Assembly (NCBI RefSeq): GCF_021502725.1
Contig: NZ_JAKFFS010000005.1
Span: 124,001-188,000, forward strand
Direction of reading: 5' to 3'
Length of the DNA: 64,000 bases
Origin: Dyadobacter sp. CY345
GTDB taxonomy: Bacteria > Bacteroidota > Bacteroidia > Cytophagales > Spirosomataceae
Part shown: positions 18,660 through 27,712 of the stretch, one piece after another
How the letters are laid out: each line of letters begins with the position of its first letter
Position numbering within the stretch: position 1 is the first letter of the stretch
The notes under the pieces: generated by a model
Told to the model about the DNA's origin: nothing
Seen by the model: the letters and a program-made list of their open reading frames with translations, nothing else
The model's database searches: none
Position numbers and translations under genes: made by a program

Positions 18660-18689
18660 AAAAAAGGCTCCCATTTGGAAGCCTTTTTT
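18660..18689. terminator. Terminator of the tRNA-Met gene
   Basis: A 7-bp GC-rich stem (ggctccc / ggaagcc, one wobble), flanked by A6 and T6, lies immediately 3' of the tRNA on the minus strand. The symmetric tracts let it work in both directions. Confidence 0.75.
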
Positions 18690-18691
18690 CG

Positions 18692-18765
18692 TAGCGGGGA
18701 GCAGAATCGAACTGCCGACCTTAGGGTTATGAATCCTACGCTCTAACCATCTGAGCTACCCCGCC
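18692..18765 (-). tRNA. tRNA-Met (anticodon CAT)
   Basis: 74 nt on the minus strand beginning GGCGGGGTAGCTCAG. It folds as a cloverleaf: 7-bp acceptor with G1-U72 wobble, D arm AGCTCAGATGGTTAGAGC, anticodon loop TTCATAA with CAT, T arm with TTCGATT, discriminator A. The paired first base argues against initiator tRNA, which has a 1-72 mismatch. Ile2 (lysidine-modified CAT) is a less likely alternative. The innermost anticodon-stem pair is an A-C mismatch. CCA is not encoded. Confidence 0.9.
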
Positions 18766-18937
18766 GTACCGTTATTGTGGTGCAAAAGTATGTTAAAGAA
18801 ATTTACAATGCAACTGTTTTTGGCAATTTGAATGAAAAAAACTAAATTGTAAAAAAACAAAAATGTACGTATTCCATTTTTATTAACGTTTTATGTTATA
18901 TTACAACTTTTAAGATGAGAAGGTTAACCTTATTAGA

Positions 18938-19357
18938 ATGGAAGAACCAATAAACCCAGTCCCGATGGAAAAATTTAAGTTTACGACTGAATTTGAATTA
19001 CGATCATCCCCAAAAGTGTTATTTCCGTACATATCCACGCCATCTGGTCTGGAACAGTGGTTTGCGGAGAAGGTGATCGTTATGCCAAATCAAAGGTTCG
19101 ATTTTCAATGGGATGGAGATAGCCATATTGCCAGACAGACGGGTTTGAGAATAAATAAGGGGGTGAAATTTGAATTTGAAAATACCAGCGACGATGACCT
19201 GGACAATAACCATCTTGAAATTAAGTTAGAAGTAAGTGAATTGACGCAGACAACCTTTTTAAGAGTGACAGATTATTCGGCAAATAGGGATGAGGCTGAA
19301 CTAATATCGTTGTGGAATGGGTTTATGGATAATCTTAAAGAAATTGTAGGGAGTTGA
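18938..19357 (+). CDS. START-like domain protein (SRPBCC fold)
   Basis: 139 residues. The sequence resembles AHSA1/START-like proteins: an opening strand (FKFTTEFELRSSPKVLFPYI), a helix with the SGLEQWFA motif, then alternating strands and a long C-terminal helix (ELISLWNGFMDNLKEIVG). Such domains bind hydrophobic ligands in a cavity. An internal ATG at 18965 is a possible shorter start. Its stop overlaps the LptF start as TGATG, so the two are translationally coupled, hinting at a role with the lipopolysaccharide exporter. No signal peptide, so cytoplasmic. Confidence 0.75.
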   Translation: MEEPINPVPMEKFKFTTEFELRSSPKVLFPYISTPSGLEQWFAEKVIVMPNQRFDFQWDGDSHIARQTGLRINKGVKFEFENTSDDDLDNNHLEIKLEVSELTQTTFLRVTDYSANRDEAELISLWNGFMDNLKEIVGS

Positions 19358-20859
19358 TGAAAAAGCTGGATAAGCTTATACTAATGTCCTTTTGGGGGCC
19401 ATTTATAGTAACAATGTCAGTTGTGGTTTTCATATTTTTGATGAAAATCATGATTTTTTATATTGACGATTTCGTGTCAAAAGATTTGGGTATATGGGAT
19501 TACTCCCGCCTGTTCTTTTTCTTCAGTCTCATTACCGTCCCGACTGCACTGCCGCTTGCCATGTTGTTGTCTTCACTGATGGCTTTTGGCAACCTCGGAG
19601 AATTCTTCGAATTGACGGCACTTAAGAGTGCAGGTATTTCTGTTGTCAGGGCTATGGCGCCGCTATTCATTGTCGCCGTCGGGATCAGCATCTTTTCTTT
19701 TTATTTCAATGACAGAGTCTCCCCTTGGGCGAATCTGAAAGGATATAGTCTGCTCTATGATATAAAAACCACTAAGGCAACTTTGAAGATCAAGGAAGGG
19801 ATTTTCTATAATGACCTTCCAGGTTACAGTATCAAGGTTGACAAGAAAATGGCTGATGCGCAGTCGATGAAAGGTATGGTTATCTATAAACACGATAACA
19901 GATCATATGAGCGTGGAAACACACAGATTATTCTGGCAGATTCTGGTAAAATGTACACGATCAACGAGAATTCAAATCTTGTGATCGAATTGTATAACGG
20001 GACAATGTATAATGAGGAGACGGAAGGGAGTGGAAGGGCATACCTTTCGCCCATAGCAACGGGCGGTCCTGGTGCTCCGCCACCGAGTACGAAGTTTACG
20101 AGAAATGTTTTTGATCATTACAAACTCGTTGAAAGTTTGTCGTCTTTCGGTATGCGTCGTACGGATGAAGGTCAGTTCAAATATCATGAATTCATGAAAA
20201 ATATTGATGATCTGAACCATACCGCTGACTCAATCAAGACTTCTTATGACGAGACCAAGAAAAATCTCCTGCCGAACAGTCAGCAATATTTCTCTTATAA
20301 TTACAAACAAGGAACGGACCAGGCTATAAAACCTGGAAAATGGATTGACTCTCTAATGGCCAAGCCAATTAAAGACAGTTTGAAAACAGAAATATTGACA
20401 AATGCGAAGAGTTCTGCGTCAAGTATGCAAAGCTATGTTAAGTCGAATGCAGAATATTTGCAGTCGAAAATGAAGGATGCCAGTAAATACGAATTGGAAA
20501 AACATCATAAATACACCAACGCGATATCCTGTCTGGTTATGTTTCTAATCGGTGCGCCACTTGGGGCAATTATAAAAAAAGGTGGGTTTGGCGTACCTGT
20601 TTTGGTCTCGGTTTTATTCTTTATCTTGCTGTATGTGCTCATCAATCAGGGCGATAAATGGGTTAAGGAAGGAATGTTAAGTGTTCCGGTTGGAGCCTGG
20701 CTGGCAAATACAGTGCTGTTTCTGGCAGGAGCTTATTTCATTGACCGGGCCAGAAGTGACTCACGTCTTTTCGATAAGGATGTTTATCAAATGCGTATTA
20801 AAAGAATTAAATCTTTCCTGGCAAGTAGATTTGGAAAATCGCGGCTTATCAATTCATAG
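19357..20859 (+). CDS. LptF/LptG-family permease (YjgP/YjgQ)
   Basis: 500 residues from the ATG at 19357, which shares one base with the TGA of the START-like gene; a TTG one codon earlier is less likely. Three membrane helices at the N-terminus and three at the C-terminus flank a large periplasmic domain, the plan of LptF/LptG, the inner-membrane part of the lipopolysaccharide export ABC complex. Signature SLITVPTALPLAMLLSSLMA and LIGAPLGAIIKKGGFGVP are seen. It is ~140 residues longer than E. coli LptF through a Gly/Pro and helical insert in the periplasmic part, as in other Bacteroidota. Confidence 0.88.
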   Translation: MKKLDKLILMSFWGPFIVTMSVVVFIFLMKIMIFYIDDFVSKDLGIWDYSRLFFFFSLITVPTALPLAMLLSSLMAFGNLGEFFELTALKSAGISVVRAMAPLFIVAVGISIFSFYFNDRVSPWANLKGYSLLYDIKTTKATLKIKEGIFYNDLPGYSIKVDKKMADAQSMKGMVIYKHDNRSYERGNTQIILADSGKMYTINENSNLVIELYNGTMYNEETEGSGRAYLSPIATGGPGAPPPSTKFTRNVFDHYKLVESLSSFGMRRTDEGQFKYHEFMKNIDDLNHTADSIKTSYDETKKNLLPNSQQYFSYNYKQGTDQAIKPGKWIDSLMAKPIKDSLKTEILTNAKSSASSMQSYVKSNAEYLQSKMKDASKYELEKHHKYTNAISCLVMFLIGAPLGAIIKKGGFGVPVLVSVLFFILLYVLINQGDKWVKEGMLSVPVGAWLANTVLFLAGAYFIDRARSDSRLFDKDVYQMRIKRIKSFLASRFGKSRLINS

Positions 20860-20893
20860 TAAAATTATATTTTCTTTCTAGTAAAAGAATTTG

Positions 20894-20902
20894 TACTTTT
20901 GC
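20894..20902 (+). promoter_or_regulatory. -7 promoter element of rpsO
   Basis: TACTTTTGC fits the Bacteroidota -7 consensus TAnnTTTGC and lies 60 bp upstream of the rpsO start. The identical 9-mer precedes the small gene at 27340. A -33 TTG is not obvious. Confidence 0.6.
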
Positions 20903-20961
20903 GACCTTGTTTGCAGTATAGTGCTGTAAATCTATCACATATTTAATCTGTTGTTACAATC

Positions 20962-21237
20962 ATGTATTTAACTACGGAAAAGAAGAGAGAGATCTTCGAA
21001 ACCAAAGGTTTTAAGAAAGAAGGCGGAGACACAGGATCAGCCGAATCACAAATTGCTTTATTTACGTACCGTATCAATTATTTGAACGAGCACTTAAAAA
21101 CGCACAAAAAAGATAACGATACTCGTCTGGGTCTACTTAAAATGGTAGGAAAGCGCAGAAGATTGTTGGATTATCTTTACAAAAACGACATTACTCGTTA
21201 CCGTGCTATTATCGCGGAATTGAACATCCGTAAGTAA
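20962..21237 (+). CDS. rpsO: 30S ribosomal protein S15
   Basis: 91 residues, the standard length. S15 binds helices of the central domain of 16S rRNA early in 30S assembly. The family hallmarks DTGSAESQIALFTYRINYLNEHL (in pieces) and RLGLLKMVGKRRRLLDYL are present. It has its own promoter and terminator and precedes pnp, the conserved rpsO-pnp order. Confidence 0.97.
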   Translation: MYLTTEKKREIFETKGFKKEGGDTGSAESQIALFTYRINYLNEHLKTHKKDNDTRLGLLKMVGKRRRLLDYLYKNDITRYRAIIAELNIRK

Positions 21238-21245
21238 TTTATTAG

Positions 21246-21284
21246 ATCAGGGAACTTGCAGCATCGTAAGTTCCCTGATTTTTT
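21246..21284 (+). terminator. Intrinsic terminator between rpsO and pnp
   Basis: A perfect 12-bp stem (atcagggaactt / aagttccctgat) with a 10-nt loop is followed by T6. Readthrough into pnp 80 bp later is possible. Confidence 0.88.
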
Positions 21285-21362
21285 GCGGGATTTTTAGAAG
21301 GAATTTTTATACAGAAAGCGTTCTGGTGACGTTTTCACAGCTACCCAAACATTACATATTCT

Positions 21363-23498
21363 ATGCTATTTAACATAGTGACCAAAACGATACCATTGCC
21401 TGATGGTAGAGAAATTACAATTGAAACAGGGAAATTAGCAAAACAAGCAGACGGATCGGTCGTGGTGCGTATGGGCAATACCATGCTGCTGGCCACTGTT
21501 GTCGCCAATAAAGATATTAGAGAAGGAATTGATTTTTTGCCTCTTTCAGTAGATTACCAGGAGAAATTTGCTTCGGCTGGTAGAATACCGGGAAGCTTCA
21601 TGCGTCGTGAAGGAAAACTTTCTGACCACGAAGTATTGGTTAGCCGTTTGGTTGACCGTGTTCTTCGTCCGCTTTTTCCGGATGATTATCACGCAGAAAT
21701 TCAGGTGAACATCATGTTGATGTCAGCAGATGAAGAGGCTTTGCCGGATGCATTGGCTGCTCTTGCTGCTTCGGCTGCAATTGCTGCTTCTGACATCCCT
21801 TTTGGTGGACCTGTTTCAGAGGTACGAGTTGCTAAAATCGATGGGCAACTGTTAATCAATCCGGGTACTTCGGTTTTGGAAAATGCTACGTTGGAGCTTT
21901 TGGTAGGTGCAACTTACCAGGATATCACAATGGTTGAAGGTGAAATGAACGAGGTTTCGGAAGAGGAAGTAATCGAAGCTCTGAAATTTGCTCATGAAGT
22001 GATCAAACAACAGTGTCTTGCGGTTAAGGAATTCGAGGCTGCTGTTGGAAATATTGTGAAACGTGAGTATATCGGTGATGTTCAGGACGAAGCGCTTGAA
22101 GCCCGCGTTCGTGAATTTTGCTATGACAAAGTTTATGCAGTAGCCCAGTTGGGTTCGAAAAATAAAAATGTTCGCAAGGAAGCTGCAAAAGCTGTTTTGG
22201 CTGAATTCCTTGAAACAATCGGAGAAGAAGAGGAAGTTAGTATCTCTCTTGTGAAGCGTTATTTCCACGATCTGGAATATGACGCATCCCGTCGTTTGGT
22301 ACTTGACGAAAGAAAACGTCTTGACGGACGTGCATTGGATGAAGTTCGTCCAATCGCTTCTGAAATTGACTTTTTGCCGAACGCACACGGTTCTGCACTA
22401 TTTACGCGTGGAGAAACTCAATCGCTGACAACAGTTACGTTAGGTACAAAAAATGACGAGCAGATTATTGATACGCCGTTGAAATATGGATATAGTAAAT
22501 TCTTGCTTCATTATAACTTCCCTGGCTTTTCTACTGGTGAAGTGAAACCTAACCGCGGACCGGGACGTCGTGAAGTGGGTCATGGTAATCTGGCCCTTCG
22601 TGCTTTGAAAAAAGTATTGCCTGCGGCAGAAGATAATCCATACACAATCCGTATCGTTTCTGATATTTTAGAATCGAATGGTTCGTCATCCATGGCAACG
22701 GTTTGTGCAGGATCTCTTGCGCTTATGGACGCTGGTTTGAAAATCAAAGCGCCTGTGTCAGGGATTGCGATGGGATTGATCTCGGATGAAAAAACAGGCA
22801 AATACGCAGTACTTTCTGATATTCTTGGAGATGAGGATCACTTAGGTGATATGGATTTCAAGGTGACAGGTACTGAAAAAGGTATCACAGCTTGCCAGAT
22901 GGATATTAAGGTGAACGGACTTTCGTTTGAAGTATTGTCAGAGGCGCTTTTGCAAGCAAGAGCCGGTCGTCTGCATATTTTGGGTGAAATGAATAAAACG
23001 ATTAAAGAACATCGTCCTGACCTGAAACCTCACACGCCTCGCGCCGTCATAATCAAAATTGACCGTGAGATGATTGGAGCTGTAATCGGGCCTGGTGGTA
23101 AAGTGGTTCAGGATATTCAGAAGGAATCTGGTGCTACTGTATCTATTGAAGAAAAAGATGGTGCAGGTTATGTAAGTATATTCTCGGCAGACAAGACTTC
23201 CATGGATAAGGCGGTTTCTCGTATCAAGGGAATTATTCTTGTACCGGAGATCGGTGAAGTTTATTCAGGAAAAGTGAAGTCAATCATGCCGTTTGGCGCG
23301 TTCGTTGAATTCTTACCTGGTAAAGACGGATTGCTTCACATTTCAGAGATTAAGTGGGAGCGTATCGAAAATATGGATGGTGTTCTCGAAGTTGGAGAGG
23401 AAGTGCAGGTGAAGTTGGTAGAGGTGGATAAGAAAACAGGTAAGTATCGCCTGTCACGCAAAGTATTGCTTCCAAAACCAGAGAACAAAAACGCATAA
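21363..23498 (+). CDS. pnp: Polyribonucleotide nucleotidyltransferase (PNPase)
   Basis: 711 residues. PNPase is a trimeric 3'-5' phosphorolytic exoribonuclease in mRNA decay. Two RNase PH domains (~1-220 and ~305-540; second contains GRGRRE-type FSTGEVKPNRGPGRREVGHG in pieces and the metal-site region DILGDEDHLGDMDFKV) flank the helical linker. A KH domain (IGAVIGPGGKVVQDIQKESG) and an S1 domain (GEVYSGKVKSIMPFGAFVEF) complete the C-terminus. All domains are present, so full function is expected. Confidence 0.96.
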   Translation: MLFNIVTKTIPLPDGREITIETGKLAKQADGSVVVRMGNTMLLATVVANKDIREGIDFLPLSVDYQEKFASAGRIPGSFMRREGKLSDHEVLVSRLVDRVLRPLFPDDYHAEIQVNIMLMSADEEALPDALAALAASAAIAASDIPFGGPVSEVRVAKIDGQLLINPGTSVLENATLELLVGATYQDITMVEGEMNEVSEEEVIEALKFAHEVIKQQCLAVKEFEAAVGNIVKREYIGDVQDEALEARVREFCYDKVYAVAQLGSKNKNVRKEAAKAVLAEFLETIGEEEEVSISLVKRYFHDLEYDASRRLVLDERKRLDGRALDEVRPIASEIDFLPNAHGSALFTRGETQSLTTVTLGTKNDEQIIDTPLKYGYSKFLLHYNFPGFSTGEVKPNRGPGRREVGHGNLALRALKKVLPAAEDNPYTIRIVSDILESNGSSSMATVCAGSLALMDAGLKIKAPVSGIAMGLISDEKTGKYAVLSDILGDEDHLGDMDFKVTGTEKGITACQMDIKVNGLSFEVLSEALLQARAGRLHILGEMNKTIKEHRPDLKPHTPRAVIIKIDREMIGAVIGPGGKVVQDIQKESGATVSIEEKDGAGYVSIFSADKTSMDKAVSRIKGIILVPEIGEVYSGKVKSIMPFGAFVEFLPGKDGLLHISEIKWERIENMDGVLEVGEEVQVKLVEVDKKTGKYRLSRKVLLPKPENKNA

Positions 23499-23566
23499 AA
23501 TTGTGTTTTCATCAACAAGGGCATTTGTAAATGTCGTTATTTATACATATTAATATTTGAATTTAG

Positions 23567-24430
23567 ATGAGACAGCTAAAGATCAGTAAGCAGATCACCA
23601 ACCGTGAAAGTCAGTCATTAGATAAATACTTACAGGAAATCGGGAAGGTAGATTTGTTGACGCCGGATGAGGAAGTGACGTTAGCTCAAAAGATACGGGA
23701 CGGTGACCAACTTGCGTTGGAAAGATTAACAAAGGCGAACTTACGTTTTGTTGTTTCTGTTGCAAAACAATATCAAAATCAGGGGCTTTCATTAGGTGAT
23801 TTAATCAATGAAGGAAACCTTGGTTTGATAAAGGCAGCGCAACGCTTTGATGAAACACGTGGTTTTAAATTTATCTCCTACGCTGTATGGTGGATTCGTC
23901 AGTCAATTCTTCAGGCGCTTGCTGAGCAATCACGTATTGTACGTCTTCCATTAAACCGCGTTGGTTCTTTAAATAAAATATCAAAGACTTTTTCTGAGCT
24001 GGAACAACGTTTTGAGCGTGAGCCATCTCCGGAAGAACTAGCTGAGGTGCTTGAAATTTCTTCTTCGGAAGTAGTGGACACGATGAAAATCTCAGGACGT
24101 CACGTATCTATGGATGCGCCGTTCGTTCAGGGAGAAGAAAATAGCCTTCTCGATGTGCTCGAAAATGATTTGGAAGACAAACCGGATTCTGGTTTGGTTA
24201 ACGAATCATTGCGTAAAGAAGTACAACGTGCACTTTGCACACTTACGCAGCGGGAAGCTGATGTAATCGCTCTTTACTTTGGCTTGAATGGTGAGCATGC
24301 GATGACTTTGGAAGAGATTGGGGAGAAGTTCAACCTTACACGCGAACGCGTGCGTCAGATCAAAGAAAAGGCTATTCGCAGATTACGTCATGTATCCAGA
24401 AGCAAAGCTTTGAAAACTTATTTAGGATAA
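23567..24430 (+). CDS. rpoD: Primary sigma factor RpoD, short Bacteroidota type
   Basis: 287 residues, with regions 1.2 to 4 but no region 1.1, as in the primary sigma of Bacteroidota. Region 1.2 starts LDKYLQEIGKVDLLTPDEE; region 2 has RFVVSVAKQYQNQGLSLGDL and the -10 reader DETRGFKFISYAVWWIRQSI; region 3 follows; region 4 ends in TLEEIGEKFNLTRERVRQIKEKAIRRLRH. It directs RNA polymerase to TAnnTTTG promoters. A terminator follows at 24496. Confidence 0.95.
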   Translation: MRQLKISKQITNRESQSLDKYLQEIGKVDLLTPDEEVTLAQKIRDGDQLALERLTKANLRFVVSVAKQYQNQGLSLGDLINEGNLGLIKAAQRFDETRGFKFISYAVWWIRQSILQALAEQSRIVRLPLNRVGSLNKISKTFSELEQRFEREPSPEELAEVLEISSSEVVDTMKISGRHVSMDAPFVQGEENSLLDVLENDLEDKPDSGLVNESLRKEVQRALCTLTQREADVIALYFGLNGEHAMTLEEIGEKFNLTRERVRQIKEKAIRRLRHVSRSKALKTYLG

Positions 24431-24495
24431 GTAGTTATAATATTGAAAAACGGGGTGATCAGATATTGAAAATCCCTATTTCTATCGAAATTAAA

Positions 24496-24519
24496 ATGGC
24501 CTCTTCTGAGGCTATTTTT
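24496..24519 (+). terminator. Terminator after rpoD, just before menD
   Basis: An 8-bp stem with one G-U wobble (atggcctc / gaggctat) and a TTCT loop is followed by a T-run. It ends 13 bp before the menD ATG, which argues against the TTG at 24518 as the menD start. Confidence 0.65.
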
Positions 24520-24532
24520 GTATCCAAACAAT

Positions 24533-26254
24533 ATGGCAATATTACAGCCCTTAATCGATCTCGCCGAAATCTGTTATGCTCACGGAATACGGCACGTGAT
24601 AATTTCTCCGGGATCCAGAAGCGCGGCATTAACGCTAGCTTTTTCTCGCCACGACGGGTTTGAAAAGACTGTCGTGATGGATGAAAGATCTGCGGGTTTT
24701 ATAGCCCTGGGAATGGCACAGCAGCTTGGAGCTCCTGTTGTTTTGATTTGTACCTCCGGAAGCGCAGCATATAACTATGCCCCAGCAGTAGCCGAAGCAT
24801 TTTTTCAGCAAATTCCTTTACTGATTTTAACCGCCGACCGCCCGTCAGAGTGGATTCATCAACTAGACGGCCAGACAATTTATCAGTCGGAAATCTATGG
24901 AAAACACGTCAAAAAATCTTACACAATTCCTGCTGACTATTCCCATAAAGATGCGCGTTGGATGATCAACAGATCGGCTAATGAAGCAGTAATTTGTACC
25001 CAGTCGATACCCCCTGGTCCGGTCCATATCAATATCCCGATTCGGGAGCCATTCTATCCGTCAACAGGAGAAAATTTCGCGGTTTCACCAGACGTGAGAA
25101 TTGTAAAAAAGACAGAATCACAGGCAACTTTGTCTACTGAAATATGGCATAAGCTTTTGAATGAGTGGGACAGTTTTGACAATATTCTAATAGCGGGGGG
25201 GCAGTATAAAAAGAGTGAAAAATTAAATAATTCGCTTGATAAAATATCCAGAGAGCTAGGCGTTCCGGTTTTGGGAGATAGTATTTCAAATCAGTCAGCC
25301 AGTGAAGAATTTATCACATATCACGATCTATTTTTACCGATTTCTAACAGTGATAGATTACGGCCGGAATTACTGATTACCTATGGTTTATCCTTCATAT
25401 CAAAGTCATTGAAGCAATTTCTGCAAAACAACCCTGCAGTCCAGCACTGGCATGTCAGCGAAGATGATCACTTGGTCGATACGTTCTTTTCAATTACAAA
25501 TCAAATTCCTGTTTCAGCAGAATATTTTTTCGAAAACTTGTTTGACAGGCTTGATTATCAGCATTTTGTGCAGGGCGAAGATTCAACTAACGATGCATCG
25601 TTTCAGGAGAACTGGAATTTGGCAAATCGTAAATTTAAAAGATTATCGATCCAGTACTTGAATAATCTAACATCGTTAAATGATCTAACAGCTGTTAATA
25701 TGGTTGTTAATGCCTTGCCCGCCGCATCACAACTTCATCTGGCAAACAGCATGCCGATCCGATATGTCAATTCGCTTGGCGACGCCGTCAAACACCTTGA
25801 AATTTTTGCTAATCGAGGCACAAGTGGTATTGATGGGTGCGTTAGTACGGCTCTTGGAGCGGCATCGATTACCGAGAAACCAGTCTTTTTACTTGTAGGT
25901 GATGTTGCATTCCTATATGACCGAAACGGGTTACTTATTCGACCCCTTCCTGATAATTTAAAGATCATTGTCCTGAACAATAGCGGTGGTAATATTTTTA
26001 GAATGATAGATGGCCCGGCCAACGTTCCGGAACTTGAAAGTTATTTTGAAACGCGGCACCCATTTACTGCGAGGAGAACGTCCGAAGATTCGAATATTAC
26101 TTACTATGAAGCGAGTAATTTTGAATCCCTCAATGTAGTGTGGAATCAGTTCTTGTCGAATAACACAATAAGCCTTTTAGAAATATTCACGGATCCGGTC
26201 GATAACGCAAAAGCCTGGAAAGACTTTAAAAACCATATTGCAGCTGAATGGTAA
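24533..26254 (+). CDS. menD: MenD, SEPHCHC synthase (menaquinone biosynthesis)
   Basis: 573 residues from the ATG at 24533. MenD is a thiamine-diphosphate enzyme that adds 2-oxoglutarate to isochorismate, an early step to menaquinone. The N-terminal Pyr domain has HVIISPGSRSAALTLAF and the catalytic-type glutamate region FKKTVVMDERSAGFIALGMA (read here as EKTVVMDERSAG); CTSGSAAYNYAPAVAEA follows. The C-terminal PP domain holds GDVAFLYDRNGL and LNNSGGNIFRMIDG, the diphosphate/Mg site. No other men genes are near. It ends 10 bp from the convergent TPR lipoprotein gene. Confidence 0.95.
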   Translation: MAILQPLIDLAEICYAHGIRHVIISPGSRSAALTLAFSRHDGFEKTVVMDERSAGFIALGMAQQLGAPVVLICTSGSAAYNYAPAVAEAFFQQIPLLILTADRPSEWIHQLDGQTIYQSEIYGKHVKKSYTIPADYSHKDARWMINRSANEAVICTQSIPPGPVHINIPIREPFYPSTGENFAVSPDVRIVKKTESQATLSTEIWHKLLNEWDSFDNILIAGGQYKKSEKLNNSLDKISRELGVPVLGDSISNQSASEEFITYHDLFLPISNSDRLRPELLITYGLSFISKSLKQFLQNNPAVQHWHVSEDDHLVDTFFSITNQIPVSAEYFFENLFDRLDYQHFVQGEDSTNDASFQENWNLANRKFKRLSIQYLNNLTSLNDLTAVNMVVNALPAASQLHLANSMPIRYVNSLGDAVKHLEIFANRGTSGIDGCVSTALGAASITEKPVFLLVGDVAFLYDRNGLLIRPLPDNLKIIVLNNSGGNIFRMIDGPANVPELESYFETRHPFTARRTSEDSNITYYEASNFESLNVVWNQFLSNNTISLLEIFTDPVDNAKAWKDFKNHIAAEW

Positions 26255-26264
26255 AATCGGTAAA

Positions 26265-27296
26265 TTATTTACAATTTTTTGCCAATTCATCGATTGCGAT
26301 GGAATCTTTCAGTATAACGCCTTTCTTCCAGGTTTCACAGGCTTTCGCCTTGTTGCTTAACGTAAAATAAAGACGGCCAGTAAAGCCATAGAGCAAATCC
26401 ACAGGTTCAGCAAGCTCTATGGCTTTATTCATCTCATTTAATGCCTTTTCGGGTTCGTTGTTTTTTTGATAGTATAAGCCCAAATTACGGAGGGCGTAAC
26501 CATTCTCAGGTTGTGCGTCAAGTGCTCGTTCTATCAGTTTTTTCGCCTCTTCTAAGGCATTTGTCTGAATAAGTACATAACCTTTATTATTTAACGCAAG
26601 CGGGTCACCTGGATTGGTATTTAGTATTCTGTCAAAATAGAAAATAGCTTCTCTCCAAACCTTATCATTTGTCGCAATTAACCCCAGATTGTTGAGCGCC
26701 TCCGGCTGCGCAGGATTTAGTTTTATTGCAGATTCAAAATCTTTTTTTGCCAAAGCGTAGGAGCGAAGTTTGTAATAAACCGCGCCCCGATTTACGTAAG
26801 CTTCAACATTTTTTGAATCGAGCAAAATTGCTTTGTCAAAATCTGATAGCGCTTCTGACGTTCGGCTGGTAGCATCCATAAGATTTCCATGTGTAAGAAA
26901 ATACTTCGATGAGTCGGCGTATTCTTTGGTTATTTTTTTTAGATCCTCTTCCGCGGCGTTAAAATCACCCAAACGAAGAGCCGATTCGGCTCTCACGAGA
27001 TTTGCCTGTACAAGTGTCGCGTCCAGCTTGATTGCTTCTGTCAAAACCTCACGAGCATCACTTATCTTACCAATTTTCATCAACGCGATGCTTTTGTTCA
27101 AATAGGCATCTGGAAATTCTGGATTTTTGGCGATGGCCTCGTCATAAAGTCGGATTGCCTCGGTATAATTATTTTGTTTTAGTGCTACATTCGCCTTGAG
27201 AAAAAAATCAGCAGCATCTTTTTTATCTTGACCACTGCAAGATAAAAATATTAGCACTACGTAAATTAGTAAACTATGTTTTAGCAATGAATTCAT
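26265..27296 (-). CDS. TPR-repeat lipoprotein
   Basis: 343 residues from the ATG at 27296; the frame extends to a TTG four codons upstream, not used. The signal peptide ends in a lipobox with the lipidated cysteine at C20 (FLSCSG). The rest is about eight or nine 34-residue tetratricopeptide repeats (for example ALSDFDKAILLDSKNVEAYV and RGAVYYKLRSYALAKKDFES), ending in a cysteine-containing tail. It is likely an envelope-anchored protein-protein scaffold; partners unknown. Divergent from the small gene at 27340. Confidence 0.85.
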   Translation of the reverse strand: MNSLLKHSLLIYVVLIFLSCSGQDKKDAADFFLKANVALKQNNYTEAIRLYDEAIAKNPEFPDAYLNKSIALMKIGKISDAREVLTEAIKLDATLVQANLVRAESALRLGDFNAAEEDLKKITKEYADSSKYFLTHGNLMDATSRTSEALSDFDKAILLDSKNVEAYVNRGAVYYKLRSYALAKKDFESAIKLNPAQPEALNNLGLIATNDKVWREAIFYFDRILNTNPGDPLALNNKGYVLIQTNALEEAKKLIERALDAQPENGYALRNLGLYYQKNNEPEKALNEMNKAIELAEPVDLLYGFTGRLYFTLSNKAKACETWKKGVILKDSIAIDELAKNCK

Positions 27297-27313
27297 CCCA
27301 ATTTTCAATTGAT

Positions 27314-27322
27314 TACTTTTGC
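27314..27322 (+). promoter_or_regulatory. -7 promoter element of the small gene at 27340
   Basis: TACTTTTGC is identical to the rpsO -7 element and sits 18 bp before the ATG. A TTG that could be read as a start lies inside it, which favours the ATG at 27340. Confidence 0.55.
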
Positions 27323-27339
27323 AGAAATTTGTTTTTCCT

Positions 27340-27591
27340 ATGCGATATATAAAAGATATTCCCCATCAACAATTCAAGATTAGTATTTACCAATGGAATA
27401 ATAAGTACATTATAAAAATTGAAGTTGGCATGCTCGAGCAAACTTACAAAATCGATGAATACGAGATTACAAACGTTGAAGAAATCGAGAAATGTATGGA
27501 TGTTACGTTTTTAAGCAACGTCTTAAAGAGATTTGAATCTATGCAAGTGGATTTTCACGAGACAATGAAACGTAACGACGTTATTTTCTAG
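27340..27591 (+). CDS. Small conserved hypothetical protein
   Basis: 83 residues (MRYIKDIPHQQFKISIYQWN...), no signal peptide or membrane helix, so cytoplasmic. The pattern is beta-beta-beta then a C-terminal helix (VTFLSNVLKRFESMQVDFHE), acidic and aromatic-rich. I do not recognise a characterised family, although small proteins of this look occur in Bacteroidota. A promoter of consensus form directly upstream and a start next to a divergent gene support it as a real gene. Confidence 0.7.
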   Translation: MRYIKDIPHQQFKISIYQWNNKYIIKIEVGMLEQTYKIDEYEITNVEEIEKCMDVTFLSNVLKRFESMQVDFHETMKRNDVIF

Positions 27592-27712
27592 CTAGTATTC
27601 TAAAAGTATATCATCATTTAAAAGCAGATTATACGGTTTTAAGGCCGTTAGCGTTAACTACCCAATAATATCAGCAGGTAACAGCCACGAAATATTGTCT
27701 TTACATTATTAT
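27592..27712. other. Short leader region of the TPR gene
   Basis: 121 bp without a gene. It is AT-rich, with a short ACGG/CCGT dyad and a GTTAGCGTTAAC sequence. No clear promoter or terminator was found. Confidence 0.4.

Noticed and set aside
21852..22388. 178-codon open frame antisense to pnp
   Set aside because: pnp is a full, conserved gene on the other strand; the antisense frame has no recognisable domain.
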